Shown piece after piece: positions 8,149-16,372 of a stretch of 64,000 nt of DNA. How positions within the stretch are numbered: position 1 is the stretch's first letter; each line of letters opens with the position of its first letter. Below the pieces are notes generated by a model, which saw only the letters and a program-made list of their open reading frames with translations, was not told where the DNA came from and did not search any database. The stretch covers positions 2,852,001 to 2,916,000 of the forward strand of contig NZ_CP049867.1 of NCBI RefSeq assembly GCF_011299595.1, read 5' to 3'. Position numbers and translations under genes: made by a program. Origin of the DNA: Nocardioides sp. HDW12B (GTDB lineage Bacteria > Actinomycetota > Actinomycetes > Propionibacteriales > Nocardioidaceae).

Positions 8149-8814
8149 ATGACCACCCTCGCCATCATCGGAGCCGGCCGCGGCCTCGGCGCGGCCGTCG
8201 CCCGACGCTTCGGACGTGAAGGCTTCGCCGTCGCGCTCATCTCCCGCCACCAGGGCCGTCTCGACGCACTCGCCTCCGAGCTCGAGGAGGACGGCGTGCG
8301 GGCCCAGGGCTTCGCCGCCGACGTGCGCGACCCCGCCTCCCTCGCCCGGGCCCTCGAGCAGGCGACCGAGGCCCTCGGCCCCATCGAGGTCCTGCAGTAC
8401 AGCCCGCTGCCGCAGAAGGACTTCATGCGCCCGGTGCTGGAGACCACCCCGGCCGACCTCGTCGGGCCGGTCGAGTTCTCGATCTACGGCCCCGTCGCCG
8501 CCGTGCACCAGGTCGTGCCCGGCATGCGCTTCCTGGGCGAGGACAAGGGCACCATCCTCTTCGTCAACGGCGGCTCCGCGGTCAAGCCCGGCCGCAACGT
8601 CACCGGCACCTCGGTCGCCTTCGCCGGCCAGGCGGCGTACGCCGAGCTGCTGCACGAGGTCCTCGCCGAGGAGGGCATCCACGTCTCCCAGCTGATCATC
8701 GGCGGGGCGATCGTGGAGGGCGACGACGAGAAGGACCCGGCCGTGCTGGCCGAGCACCTCTGGCGCCTGCACACCGAGCGGGACACGTTCCGCTTCCAGG
8801 TCAGCGCGGACTGA
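8149..8814 (+). CDS. SDR family oxidoreductase lacking the YxxxK motif
   Basis: A 221-residue Rossmann-fold protein. The N-terminal cofactor motif is IIGAGRGLGAAVA, followed by SRHQGRLDAL and ADVRD, all normal for classical SDRs. The catalytic region is odd: the expected Tyr-x-x-x-Lys is missing (the segment reads FAGQAAYAELLHEV, with a Tyr but no Lys four residues on). The NGGS motif is present upstream. It may be a non-catalytic or atypical reductase. An AAAGGA Shine-Dalgarno lies 6 bases before the ATG. It is transcribed divergently from the glycosylase gene, with about 118 bases between them. Confidence 0.8.
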   Translation: MTTLAIIGAGRGLGAAVARRFGREGFAVALISRHQGRLDALASELEEDGVRAQGFAADVRDPASLARALEQATEALGPIEVLQYSPLPQKDFMRPVLETTPADLVGPVEFSIYGPVAAVHQVVPGMRFLGEDKGTILFVNGGSAVKPGRNVTGTSVAFAGQAAYAELLHEVLAEEGIHVSQLIIGGAIVEGDDEKDPAVLAEHLWRLHTERDTFRFQVSAD

Positions 8815-8903
8815 GACGGGCCGGGCCCGACCGACACCGGACCTTCAACCGGCACGTCCGCGGGCATCACCGCCCGTTCACCCGGTTCGGTGACGGTCGT
8901 GGC

Positions 8904-10061
8904 ATGAGAGTCGCGATCGTCACCGAGTCGTTCCTGCCGCAGGTCAACGGCGTCACCAACACGGTGCGTCACGTGGTCCGCCACCTCGTCCGCTCCGGCC
9001 ACGAGCCGCTCGTGGTCGCCCCCGGCCCCGGGGACACCGACCACGACGGCGTGCGGGTGCACCGCGCCCGGTCGGTCCGGCTGCCGCGCTACTCGTCCTT
9101 CCCCCTCGGGCTGCCCGACGTGGAGGTGCGGCGGGTGCTCGCCGACTTCGGCCCCGACGTCGTCCACCTCGCCTCCCCGGTCGCGCTGGGCGCGGTCGGG
9201 CTGCGCGCGGCGCGACGCCTCGACCTGCCGACGGTGGCCGTCTACCAGACCGACGTCGGCGGGTTCGCCCGTCACTACGGCGTCCCGGCCGACGCCCTGC
9301 TCGACCGGTGGGTGGCGCGCGTGCACCGCCGCGCCGACCGCACCCTGGTGCCGTCCGACGCGGCGCGCGCACAGCTGGCGGGCTGGGGCGTGCCGGACCT
9401 CCACCTGTGGCGGCGCGGCGTCTCCTTCGACCTCTTCGGCCCCGGCCGGCGCGACCCCGGGCTGCACGCGGCCTGGAGCGGCGGCGGCCGTGACGTGGTG
9501 GTCGGCTACGTGGGCCGGCTGGCGGCGGAGAAGCAGGTACGCCGGCTCCTCGAGCTCGCCGACCTGCCCGGGACCCGGCTCGTCGTGATCGGCGACGGCC
9601 CGGAGCGCGCACGCCTCGAGCGGCTGCTGCCCGACGCCGTCTTCACCGGCTTCCTCCAGGGCACCGAGCTCGCGGCGGCGTTCGCGTCCCTCGACGTCTT
9701 CGTGCACCTCGGGGTCAACGAGACCTTCTGCCAGACCGTGCAGGAGGCGCAGGCCAGCGGCGTCGCCGTGGTCGCACCCAACCGCGGCGGACCCGTCGAC
9801 CTGGTCGAGACCGGGCGGTCGGGCCTGCTGTTCGACGTCGCCGACCCCGGGTCGCTGCGCCGGGCGGTGGCCACGCTGGCCGCCGAGCCGCTCGCCCGTC
9901 AGGGGTTGGCCCTCGGGGGCCGCGCGGCCGTGGCAGGGCGAACCTGGGGCCGGCTGGTGGCCGAGCTGGTCGAGGTCCACTACACCGAGGTCATCGGCGC
10001 CCGGCGCACGAGCGCCCTCACGCCCACCGGCCCCGCTCGTCGTACACCCCGCGCGGCCTGA
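8904..10061 (+). CDS. GT4 glycosyltransferase, probable GDP-mannose-dependent
   Basis: A 385-residue GT-B fold transferase. The N-terminal donor/acceptor segment ESFLPQVNGVTNTV and SSFPLGLPD match the actinobacterial mannosyltransferases of the MgtA/PimB group. The C-terminal half has VGYVGRLAAEKQVRRLLEL, IGDGPERARLE and the E-x7-E-like region NETFCQTVQEAQASG. Such enzymes transfer mannose in mannolipid, phosphatidylinositol-mannoside or lipomannan synthesis at the cytoplasmic face of the membrane. The exact acceptor is not inferable. No other cell-envelope gene adjoins it. Confidence 0.88.
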   Translation: MRVAIVTESFLPQVNGVTNTVRHVVRHLVRSGHEPLVVAPGPGDTDHDGVRVHRARSVRLPRYSSFPLGLPDVEVRRVLADFGPDVVHLASPVALGAVGLRAARRLDLPTVAVYQTDVGGFARHYGVPADALLDRWVARVHRRADRTLVPSDAARAQLAGWGVPDLHLWRRGVSFDLFGPGRRDPGLHAAWSGGGRDVVVGYVGRLAAEKQVRRLLELADLPGTRLVVIGDGPERARLERLLPDAVFTGFLQGTELAAAFASLDVFVHLGVNETFCQTVQEAQASGVAVVAPNRGGPVDLVETGRSGLLFDVADPGSLRRAVATLAAEPLARQGLALGGRAAVAGRTWGRLVAELVEVHYTEVIGARRTSALTPTGPARRTPRAA

Positions 10062-10076
10062 GGCCCGCGGGCTCAC

Positions 10077-11177
10077 TCAGGCGTCGTAGTCGACGACCAC
10101 CCGGTCGCTGACGGGGAAGCTCTGGCAGGTGAGCACGAAGCCCTGCTCGACCTCGACCGGCTCGAGGGCGTAGTTGCGGACCATCTCCACCTCGCCCTCG
10201 ACGACCCGGGCCCGGCAGGTGCCGCAGACCCCGCCCTTGCAGGCGAACGGCAGGTCGCTGCGCACGCGCTGGGCCGCGTCGAGCAGCGTGCGGTCGCGCG
10301 GCAGCGGGTCGGTGGTGCGGCGACCGTCGAGGACGACCTCGACCTCGCTGGTCTCCCCGACCGGAGCCGCCCGGTCGGCACGCCGCAGCTCCGGTGGCGC
10401 CTCGTCGACGTAGAAGAGCTCGACGTGCACCCGCTCCGGGGGGACGCCGAGCGCGGTCAGCACCTCCTGGGCACCGCTGGTCAGCGCGTGGGGTCCGCAC
10501 AGCCAGACGTGGTCGACGTCGGCGAGCGGGACCAGCCGGGTGAGCAGGTCGCGCAGGCGCCCGACGTCGAGGCGCCCGCTGAAGAGCTCGACCTCGCGAG
10601 GCTCGCGCGAGAGGACGTGGACCAGGTCGAAGCGGGCCGGGTGGCGGTCCTTGAGGTCGGCGAGCTCCTCGGCGAACATCACCGAGCTCGTGGTCCGGTT
10701 GCCGTAGAGCAGGGTCACGCTCGAGGCCGGGTCGCGCAGCGCGGTGGCCGCGACCGAGAGCATCGGGGTGATGCCCGACCCGGCCGCGATGCACAGGTGG
10801 CGCTCCCCCGCGCCGACCGGGGCACGGAACCCGCCCGACGGCGGCTGCACCTCGACGACCTCACCGACGCGGAGCTCCCGGGTCAGCCAGCGCGAGAACA
10901 GCCCGCCCGGGATCTCGCGGACCGCGATCCTCGGCGGCTCGCCCTCGGCGGCGCAGATCGAGTAGCTGCGACGGTGCTCCTCGCCGTCCACCACCCGCCG
11001 CACGGTCAGCGACTGGCCCGCGGCGAAGGCGAAGACCTCGGCGAGGTCGTCGGGGACGTCGAAGGTGACGGCGACGGCGTCGTCGGTCAGCGCGTCGACC
11101 CCGGCGACGGGGAGCGCGTGGAAGTCCGGACGCCCGCGTCGGCCGCCGGTCGCTGCCTCGACGGCGGTGGCGGACAC
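10077..11177 (-). CDS. paaE: 1,2-phenylacetyl-CoA epoxidase reductase subunit PaaE
   Basis: A 366-residue reductase that passes electrons from NADPH to the PaaAC di-iron oxygenase. The N-terminal two thirds are a ferredoxin-NADP reductase-like module: RSYSICAAEGE is the flavin-binding motif and GSGITPMLSV the nucleotide-binding one. The C-terminus is a plant-type 2Fe-2S ferredoxin with CKGGVCGTCRARV and a fourth cysteine in LTCQSFP. The length matches the family. It is the last gene of paaABCDE. Its GTG start follows the paaD stop codon with no intervening base. Confidence 0.95.
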   Translation of the reverse strand: MSATAVEAATGGRRGRPDFHALPVAGVDALTDDAVAVTFDVPDDLAEVFAFAAGQSLTVRRVVDGEEHRRSYSICAAEGEPPRIAVREIPGGLFSRWLTRELRVGEVVEVQPPSGGFRAPVGAGERHLCIAAGSGITPMLSVAATALRDPASSVTLLYGNRTTSSVMFAEELADLKDRHPARFDLVHVLSREPREVELFSGRLDVGRLRDLLTRLVPLADVDHVWLCGPHALTSGAQEVLTALGVPPERVHVELFYVDEAPPELRRADRAAPVGETSEVEVVLDGRRTTDPLPRDRTLLDAAQRVRSDLPFACKGGVCGTCRARVVEGEVEMVRNYALEPVEVEQGFVLTCQSFPVSDRVVVDYDA

Positions 11178-11693
11178 TCAGATCTCCTTGACGTGGTCGA
11201 AGGGCTCCCCGCAGGCGCCACAGGCGTAGATCGCCTTGCAGGCGGTCGATCCGAACTCGCTGACCAGACGGACGCCGCTGGCACCGCACCGCGGGCAGGT
11301 CACGTCGCGGCGCCGGGGCACCAGCGTCAGCGCCACCGGACCGGCGGCGGCCGGCCCGGCCGCTCCCGGCGGGGAGATCCCGTGGCGCCGCAGCACGTCG
11401 CGCCCCTGGGGCGTGATGTCGTCGCTGCTCCACGGCGGGCTGAGCTCGACGCGCACCACCGCGTCGTACCCGGCGGCCGCGAGGCTCGCGACCAGGTCGT
11501 CACGCATGGTCGCCATCGCCGGACAGCCGGAGTACGTCGGCGTCAGCCCGACGACGACGCGACCGTCCTCCTCGGTGACCGAGCGCAGCACGCCCAGGTC
11601 GGCCAGGGTCAGCATCGGCAGCTCGGGGTCGGTGACGGAGGCCGCCGCCTCCCGGGCGCGGACGAGGTCGAGCGCGGTGCCGGTCGACGTCAT
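11178..11693 (-). CDS. paaD: Phenylacetyl-CoA epoxidase subunit PaaD (MIP18-like)
   Basis: A 171-residue protein with the N-terminal DUF59/MIP18 fold (VTDPELPMLTLADLGVL, YSGCPAMATM) and a C-terminal zinc-binding region with CPRCGAS and CGACGEPF. PaaD is thought to help mature the iron-sulfur centre of the epoxidase complex. Its ATG overlaps the paaC stop codon (TGATG), as expected for a tightly coupled operon. A GTG one codon upstream is an alternative start. Confidence 0.93.
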   Translation of the reverse strand: MTSTGTALDLVRAREAAASVTDPELPMLTLADLGVLRSVTEEDGRVVVGLTPTYSGCPAMATMRDDLVASLAAAGYDAVVRVELSPPWSSDDITPQGRDVLRRHGISPPGAAGPAAAGPVALTLVPRRRDVTCPRCGASGVRLVSEFGSTACKAIYACGACGEPFDHVKEI

Positions 11694-12661
11694 CACCACA
11701 CCCCCGTGGGGTGGGCGCGCGCCACGACCTGCATCTCGGCCAGCATCCGGCCGAGGGCCTCGGTGTGGAGCCCGTCGCGTCCCGCGCGGCCGCCGCTGAC
11801 CGCGCCGACGCACGGCCCGTGCGGCCGCTCGAGACCGGCCGCCCGGAGGACCTCCTCGAGCACGCCCTCGACCTCCGCGCGGACCTCGGCGGGGTCGACC
11901 CCGACTCCCGCCGCCGCCACCCGCTGCTCGACGGGGTGCGAGCGCAGGGTCTCGTCGAGGAAGGGCCAGACCGCCGCCAGGCCGGCGCGCGTGCGCGCGC
12001 GGGACTCGTCGGTGCCCCGGGCCAGCGTCACGACCCAGCGGGCCGACCAGTCCCGGTGGTAGGTCAGCTCCTTGACCCCCTTGGCCGCGATCGCCGCCAG
12101 CACCGGGTCACGGCTCCCGCGCAGCCGGGTCAGCAGGGCGAGCCGGACGGTGGAGGCCAGCAGCAGCCGCACCACGGTGCGGGCGAAGTCGCCGTTGGCG
12201 ACCTCCGCCAGCCGCACGTTGCGGAAGCCGCGGTCGTCGCGAAAGAACGCCAACGCGTCCTCGGCCGGCACCGGGGACCCCTCGGGCAGGGCCGGCACCA
12301 CCGTGGGGTCGGCCGCCGCGGCCCGCGCCAGCAGCAGCCGCGCCTGGCCCAGCAGGTCCAGGGCGACGTTGGCCAGCGCGATGTCGTCCTCGAGGTCCGG
12401 TCCGCGGCTGCACCACTCCGCCAGCCGTTGCGACAGCACCAGCGCGTCGTCACCGAGCATGAGGCAGTACGCCGCCAGGTCGCCCGGGTCGACGTCGGAG
12501 GGCACCGTCGTGTCCACCCCGGCCAGCGGGTCCTCGAAGTCCGTGCCGAAGGCCCAGTGCGCGTCGCCCTGGCCCTCGAGCGGCAGGTCGTGGTCGAGCA
12601 GCCCGTCGTAGGGCGAGACCTCGTCCGGGGCGGTGCTGCTGGTGGTGGGATCGGGACTCAT
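11693..12661 (-). CDS. paaC: Phenylacetyl-CoA epoxidase structural subunit PaaC
   Basis: A 322-residue ferritin-like helical protein that forms the PaaAC heterodimer without binding the catalytic iron itself. Recognisable segments are LMLGDDALVLSQRLAEWC, LGQARLLL, and VKELTYHRDWSARWVV with the conserved KE-YH helix. It carries an N-terminal extension of about 45 residues (SPDPTTSSTAPDE onward) beyond the usual E. coli length. The ATG at 12661 is preceded by an in-frame GTG at 12664. It lies 7 bases after the paaB stop. Confidence 0.93.
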   Translation of the reverse strand: MSPDPTTSSTAPDEVSPYDGLLDHDLPLEGQGDAHWAFGTDFEDPLAGVDTTVPSDVDPGDLAAYCLMLGDDALVLSQRLAEWCSRGPDLEDDIALANVALDLLGQARLLLARAAAADPTVVPALPEGSPVPAEDALAFFRDDRGFRNVRLAEVANGDFARTVVRLLLASTVRLALLTRLRGSRDPVLAAIAAKGVKELTYHRDWSARWVVTLARGTDESRARTRAGLAAVWPFLDETLRSHPVEQRVAAAGVGVDPAEVRAEVEGVLEEVLRAAGLERPHGPCVGAVSGGRAGRDGLHTEALGRMLAEMQVVARAHPTGVW

Positions 12662-12668
12662 CACGGCC

Positions 12669-12965
12669 TCACAGGTGCGGGACGTCGTCGGGCAGGTCGT
12701 AGAAGGTCGGGTGCCGGTAGGCCTTGTCGCCGCTGGGGGCGAACATCGGGTCCTTCTCGTCGGGGCTGGAGGCGGTGATGTCGCTCGAGCGGACCACCCA
12801 GATGCTCACGCCCTCGTTGCGGCGCGTGTAGACGTCGCGGGCGTTGAGCAGCGCGGTGCGGTCGTCGGCGGCGTGCAGCGACCCGACGTGCACGTGGTTG
12901 AGGCCGCGCTTGCCCCGCACGAAGACCTCGTAGAGGGGCCACTCCCCTCGTGGCTGCTCGCTCAT
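12669..12965 (-). CDS. paaB: Phenylacetyl-CoA epoxidase small subunit PaaB
   Basis: A 98-residue protein with the PaaB signature [23 protein letters not shown] read in two parts, then [21 protein letters not shown] and [16 protein letters not shown] near the C-terminus. PaaB bridges PaaAC heterodimers in the epoxidase complex. The ATG overlaps the paaA stop (ATGA). Length and order (A-B-C-D-E) are canonical. Confidence 0.95.
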   Translation of the reverse strand: MSEQPRGEWPLYEVFVRGKRGLNHVHVGSLHAADDRTALLNARDVYTRRNEGVSIWVVRSSDITASSPDEKDPMFAPSGDKAYRHPTFYDLPDDVPHL

Positions 12966-13936
12966 GCGCCGGCCCCCCGCTCGGCGTACGCCGTCGCCGC
13001 CTCGCGCACCCACGCGCCCTCGTCGCGGGCGTCGCGGAAGTGCTCGAGGCGCTGGGCGTTGCACGGCCCGCCCCCCTTCACCACGGTCCAGAAGTCGTCC
13101 CAGTCGGGCTGGCCGAAGTCGTGGGCGCCGCGCTCCTCGTTCCACCGCAGGTCGGGGTCCGGCAGCGTGACGCCGAGGCGCTCGGCCTGCGGAACGGTCA
13201 TGTCGACGAACTTCTGACGCAGCTCGTCGTTCGTGTGCCGCTTGATCCCCCAGGCCAGCGACCGCTCGGTGTGGGCGCTGTCGGCGTCGGGCGGGCCGAA
13301 CATCATCAGCGACGGCCACCAGAACCGGTCGACCGACTCCTGCACCATCGCGCGCTGGTCGTCGGTGCCGCCCATCATCGTCATGAGCAGCTCGAAGCCC
13401 TGGCGCTGGTGGAAGGACTCCTCCTTGCAGACGCGGATCATGGCGCGGCCGTAGGGGCCGTAGGAGGTGCGGCACAGCGGCACCTGGTTGCAGATGGCGG
13501 CCCCGTCGACGAGCCAGCCGATCGTGCCGACGTCGGCGTACGACAGCGTCGGGTAGTTGAAGATCGAGGAGTACTTCTGCGCGCCGGAGGCGAGCTTGGC
13601 GAGCAGCTCGTCGCGGCTGACGCCGAGGGTCTCGCACGCCGAGTAGAGGTAGAGCCCGTGCCCGGCCTCGTCCTGCACCTTGGCCAGCAGGATCGCCTTG
13701 CGGCGCAGGCTCGGCGCCCGGCTGATCCAGCTGCCCTCCGGCTGCATCCCGATGATCTCGGAGTGCGCGTGCTGGGCGATCTGGCGCACCAGTCCCGCAC
13801 GATAGGCCTCGGGCATCCAGTCGCGCGGCTCGATGCGCTCGTGGCGCGCCAGGGTCGCCTCGAACCCGGCCTCCAGCGCCGCCTCGGACCCGGCGTCGGG
13901 CCCGTCGCGGCGTACGTCGTCCAGCGTGCTCGTCAT
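12962..13936 (-). CDS. paaA: Phenylacetyl-CoA epoxidase catalytic subunit PaaA
   Basis: A 324-residue di-iron oxygenase subunit that epoxidizes the aromatic ring of phenylacetyl-CoA. Iron ligands are expected in the ferritin-like helices [16 protein letters not shown] and [15 protein letters not shown] (E and H residues visible). [14 protein letters not shown] is a family segment. It is the first gene of the operon. The ATG at 13936 is chosen; an in-frame GTG two codons upstream (13942) is possible. A palindrome 9 bases upstream of the start probably controls the operon. No paaG, paaZ, paaK or paaR is in the window, so the rest of the pathway is encoded elsewhere or outside. Confidence 0.95.
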   Translation of the reverse strand: MTSTLDDVRRDGPDAGSEAALEAGFEATLARHERIEPRDWMPEAYRAGLVRQIAQHAHSEIIGMQPEGSWISRAPSLRRKAILLAKVQDEAGHGLYLYSACETLGVSRDELLAKLASGAQKYSSIFNYPTLSYADVGTIGWLVDGAAICNQVPLCRTSYGPYGRAMIRVCKEESFHQRQGFELLMTMMGGTDDQRAMVQESVDRFWWPSLMMFGPPDADSAHTERSLAWGIKRHTNDELRQKFVDMTVPQAERLGVTLPDPDLRWNEERGAHDFGQPDWDDFWTVVKGGGPCNAQRLEHFRDARDEGAWVREAATAYAERGAGA

Positions 13937-13945
13937 GGCCACCTC

Positions 13946-13971
13946 ATTAACCGACCGATCAGTCGGTTAAT
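13946..13971. promoter_or_regulatory. Candidate operator of the paa operon
   Basis: ATTAACCGAC and GTCGGTTAAT are perfect 10-bp arms around CGATCA, forming a 26-bp palindrome immediately upstream of the paaA start. The AT-rich ends overlap where a promoter or leader must lie, since the GNAT gene ends only 56 bases upstream of paaA. It is the kind of site used by TetR-type PaaR repressors (inference). The regulator gene is not in the window. Confidence 0.65.
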
Positions 13972-13992
13972 CATCCCACGGCGGCCGGACGC

Positions 13993-14445
13993 TCACAAGG
14001 CGACCGGCTTGGTGAAGTGGTGCGCGGTCGCGGACATCCGCTCGCGGAAGTAGAACCGGTGGGCCTCGAAGCGGGTGACGCCCGAGTCGAGGGTCAGCCA
14101 GCCGCTGCCCGCCTCGGCGGCGCGGCGCTCCAGCTCGGCCAGCAGAGCGCGCCCCACTCCGCCCGAGCGGGCGGCTGCGGAGGTGACCAGGTCGTCGACG
14201 TACAGGCGGCGGACGAGGCTGGTGCACGCGATCATGCGCCAGCCGGCGACGCCCACGCACCGCTCGCCGTCGTACGCCGCGAGGAAGCGCAGCCCCTGCG
14301 GGTGCCCCTCCTCGTAGACGGCCGTGAACGACTCCGGTGTCAGGTGGGGACGCAGCTCGAGGAGCACCGGCAGCGCCTCGGTGACGAGGCGGGCGTCGCC
14401 GGGCTCGAGGTCGACCAGGTCCAGCTCACGGCTCTTCTCGCTCAT
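13993..14445 (-). CDS. GNAT family N-acetyltransferase
   Basis: A 150-residue GNAT protein. The acetyl-CoA pyrophosphate-binding loop is SGGVGRALLAELERRAAEAG, preceded by VRRLYVDDLVTSAAAR. The C-terminus FEAHRFYFRERMSATAHHF contains the aromatic residues usual in motif B. The substrate (amine or antibiotic) is unknown. It lies just upstream of paaA on the same strand, but the palindrome between them suggests separate transcription. Confidence 0.85.
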   Translation of the reverse strand: MSEKSRELDLVDLEPGDARLVTEALPVLLELRPHLTPESFTAVYEEGHPQGLRFLAAYDGERCVGVAGWRMIACTSLVRRLYVDDLVTSAAARSGGVGRALLAELERRAAEAGSGWLTLDSGVTRFEAHRFYFRERMSATAHHFTKPVAL

Positions 14446-14583
14446 GGCGCCACGCTAGCCACCCGACGCCACCCCGCCCGCGTGACGACGGCGGCAGATG
14501 GGTACCAGTTCTCCCGAGACCCCGGGGATCTCGGGACCCCGGGGCCTCCCCCAGGATCCCGGGACCGGACGAGAGGTGGAGAC

Positions 14584-14913
14584 GTGCCGCAGCAGGGGTG
14601 GAGCAAGAAGCGCGAGCGTCAGTACGAGCACATCAAGGACGGGCTCGAGGACAAGGGCAAGCCGGAGGAGGTCGCGAAGGAGATCGCGGCGCGCACCGTC
14701 AACAAGGAGCGCGCCCAGGCCGGTGAGAGCGAGCAGGCATCGAAGACCTCCACCGAGGACATCTCCGCGAGCCGGCGCGGCGGTCTGCGCTCGCACCGGG
14801 GCGAGGGCGGACGGACCAAGGACCAGCTCTACGCGGAGGCGCAGAAGAAGAACGTCGAGGGCCGGTCCTCGATGACCAAGGACGAGCTCGAGAAGGCCGT
14901 CGACGACGCCTGA
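14584..14913 (+). CDS. Plasmid-stabilization-like / Rho-N-like small basic protein
   Basis: A 109-residue highly charged protein. GWSKKRERQYEHIKDGLEDKG and AARTVNKERAQAGES are the hallmarks of actinobacterial proteins annotated as plasmid stabilization protein. The C-terminus TKDQLYAEAQKKNVEGRSSM resembles a Rho N-terminal/SAP-like helix-extended-loop module that binds nucleic acid. The GTG start lies just after GAGAGGTGGAGAC. It is chromosomal context here, so a plasmid role is not implied. Function unproven; nucleic-acid binding is an inference from the C-terminal module. Confidence 0.8.
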   Translation: MPQQGWSKKRERQYEHIKDGLEDKGKPEEVAKEIAARTVNKERAQAGESEQASKTSTEDISASRRGGLRSHRGEGGRTKDQLYAEAQKKNVEGRSSMTKDELEKAVDDA

Positions 14914-14940
14914 CGACGCCTGACGACGCCTGACGACGCC
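14911..14940 (+). repeat. Triple 10-bp repeat carrying stops in all three frames
   Basis: Three exact copies of TGACGACGCC begin at the stop codon of the preceding gene, and the 10 bases before them (CGACGACGCC) are a fourth near-copy. Because the period is 10, the three TGA triplets fall in three different frames. Confidence 0.9.
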
Positions 14941-14968
14941 GGACGGGGCGTTTCGGTAGGTTGCGCGG

Positions 14969-16366
14969 GTGGAGCCGTACGACGTCGCCGTGCTGGGGGC
15001 GGGGCTGTCCGGCCTCGTGGCCGCCCGCGACCTCACCCGCGCCGGCCGACAGGTGGTCGTGCTCGAGGCCCGTGACCGGGTGGGCGGGCGCATCCTCGAC
15101 CACCCCCTCGACTCCGGCGGCGTGGTCGAGTCCGGTGCCGCCTTCATCGGCCCCACGCAGGACCGGCTGCAGGCGCTCGCCGACGAGCTCGGCGTGGCGA
15201 CGTTCCGCGGGCCCCGCGGGCTGAGCACCTACGCCACCCACCGCCTCGGCGTACGGCGCATGCCGACGACCGTCGTGCCGGCCGACCCCGTGCTGTGGCC
15301 CGACAGCGTGCAGCTGCTGCTGCGCATGAACCGCATGGCGGCGAGCATCGACGTCGAGGCCCCGTGGGCGCACCCGCAGGCCGCGGCGTGGGACGCGGAG
15401 ACCTTCGGGTCCTGGCTGCGCCGCTCGACCCTGGCGACGCGGCGCGCGGTCGACTACCTCACCGGCTGGTCCCAGCCGGCCTTCGGCGCCGACCCCGACG
15501 AGCTGTCGCTGCTCTACGTGCTCTGGTACGTCGCCTGCTCCGGCAACGCCGACAAGCGCGGCACGGTGGAGCGCAACGGCGGCACCACCCGCGCCGCCCA
15601 GGAACGGCGCTTCGACGGCGGCGCCCAGCAGCTGCCCCTGCGCCTGGCCGCGACACTGCCCGACGGGACCGTCCGCCTCACCTCGGCCGTCACCACCGTC
15701 CGGCAGGACGCCGACGGCGTCGACCTCACGACCACCGACGGCACGGTCCGCGCACGTCGGCTCGTGCTGGCCGCCCCGCCCGATCCGCTGGGCCGCGTCG
15801 ACTGGGGCGACGCGCTCCCCGCGTCGCGCACCGACCTGTGGCGACGCATGCCGATGGGCCGGCTGATGAAGGTCGACGCCGTCTACGACCGTCCGTTCTG
15901 GCGCGACGAGCGGCGCAACGGCTTCGCGATGGCGCCGGACGGCCCCGTCCGGGTCACCTTCGACAACACCGCCCGGACCCCGGGCGCCCCCGGCGTCCTG
16001 CTCGCGTTCATCGGCGGGGCCGCCTGGCGCGAGGTGGCCGACCTCGCTCCGCACCCGCGCCGCGACGCCGTGCTCCGCGGCCTCGCCCGGCTGTACGGCG
16101 AGCGCGCGCTCACCCCGGTCGAGTACGTCGAGTACGACTGGGCCGAGCCCCGACCCGGGCCCGACGACCCGGCGCGCTGGACGGGCGGCGCCCCCGTCCC
16201 GGTCCTCGCACCCGGCGTGATGACCGGCGGGTTCGACCAGGTCCGCACGCCGGTGGGGCGCATCCACGTCGCCGGCACCGAGACCTCGACGTACTGGACG
16301 GGCTACATGGACGGCGCCGTCCGCGCCGGCGAGCGGGCCGCCCGCGAGGTGCTCACCGCGCGGTGA
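14969..16366 (+). CDS. Flavin monoamine oxidase family protein
   Basis: A 465-residue FAD enzyme. The N-terminal GxGxxG motif (VLGAGLSGLVAARDLTRAG) is followed by VVLEARDRVGGRI, the classic amine oxidase signature, and the C-terminal FAD segment IHVAGTETSTYWTGYMDGAVRAGERAA was read in parts. These enzymes oxidatively deaminate primary or poly-amines to aldehydes with release of hydrogen peroxide. The GTG start has no Shine-Dalgarno, and TAGGTTGCGC 15-20 bases upstream could be a -10 for a leaderless mRNA (weak). It converges on the carrier gene with only 6 bases between stops. Confidence 0.9.
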   Translation: MEPYDVAVLGAGLSGLVAARDLTRAGRQVVVLEARDRVGGRILDHPLDSGGVVESGAAFIGPTQDRLQALADELGVATFRGPRGLSTYATHRLGVRRMPTTVVPADPVLWPDSVQLLLRMNRMAASIDVEAPWAHPQAAAWDAETFGSWLRRSTLATRRAVDYLTGWSQPAFGADPDELSLLYVLWYVACSGNADKRGTVERNGGTTRAAQERRFDGGAQQLPLRLAATLPDGTVRLTSAVTTVRQDADGVDLTTTDGTVRARRLVLAAPPDPLGRVDWGDALPASRTDLWRRMPMGRLMKVDAVYDRPFWRDERRNGFAMAPDGPVRVTFDNTARTPGAPGVLLAFIGGAAWREVADLAPHPRRDAVLRGLARLYGERALTPVEYVEYDWAEPRPGPDDPARWTGGAPVPVLAPGVMTGGFDQVRTPVGRIHVAGTETSTYWTGYMDGAVRAGERAAREVLTAR

Positions 16367-16372
16367 GCGCGC

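Noticed and set aside
8876-8890. PHO box before the GT4 glycosyltransferase
   Set aside because: GTTCAC and GTTCGG starts are 9 bases apart, not 11, so they do not fit the direct-repeat spacing.
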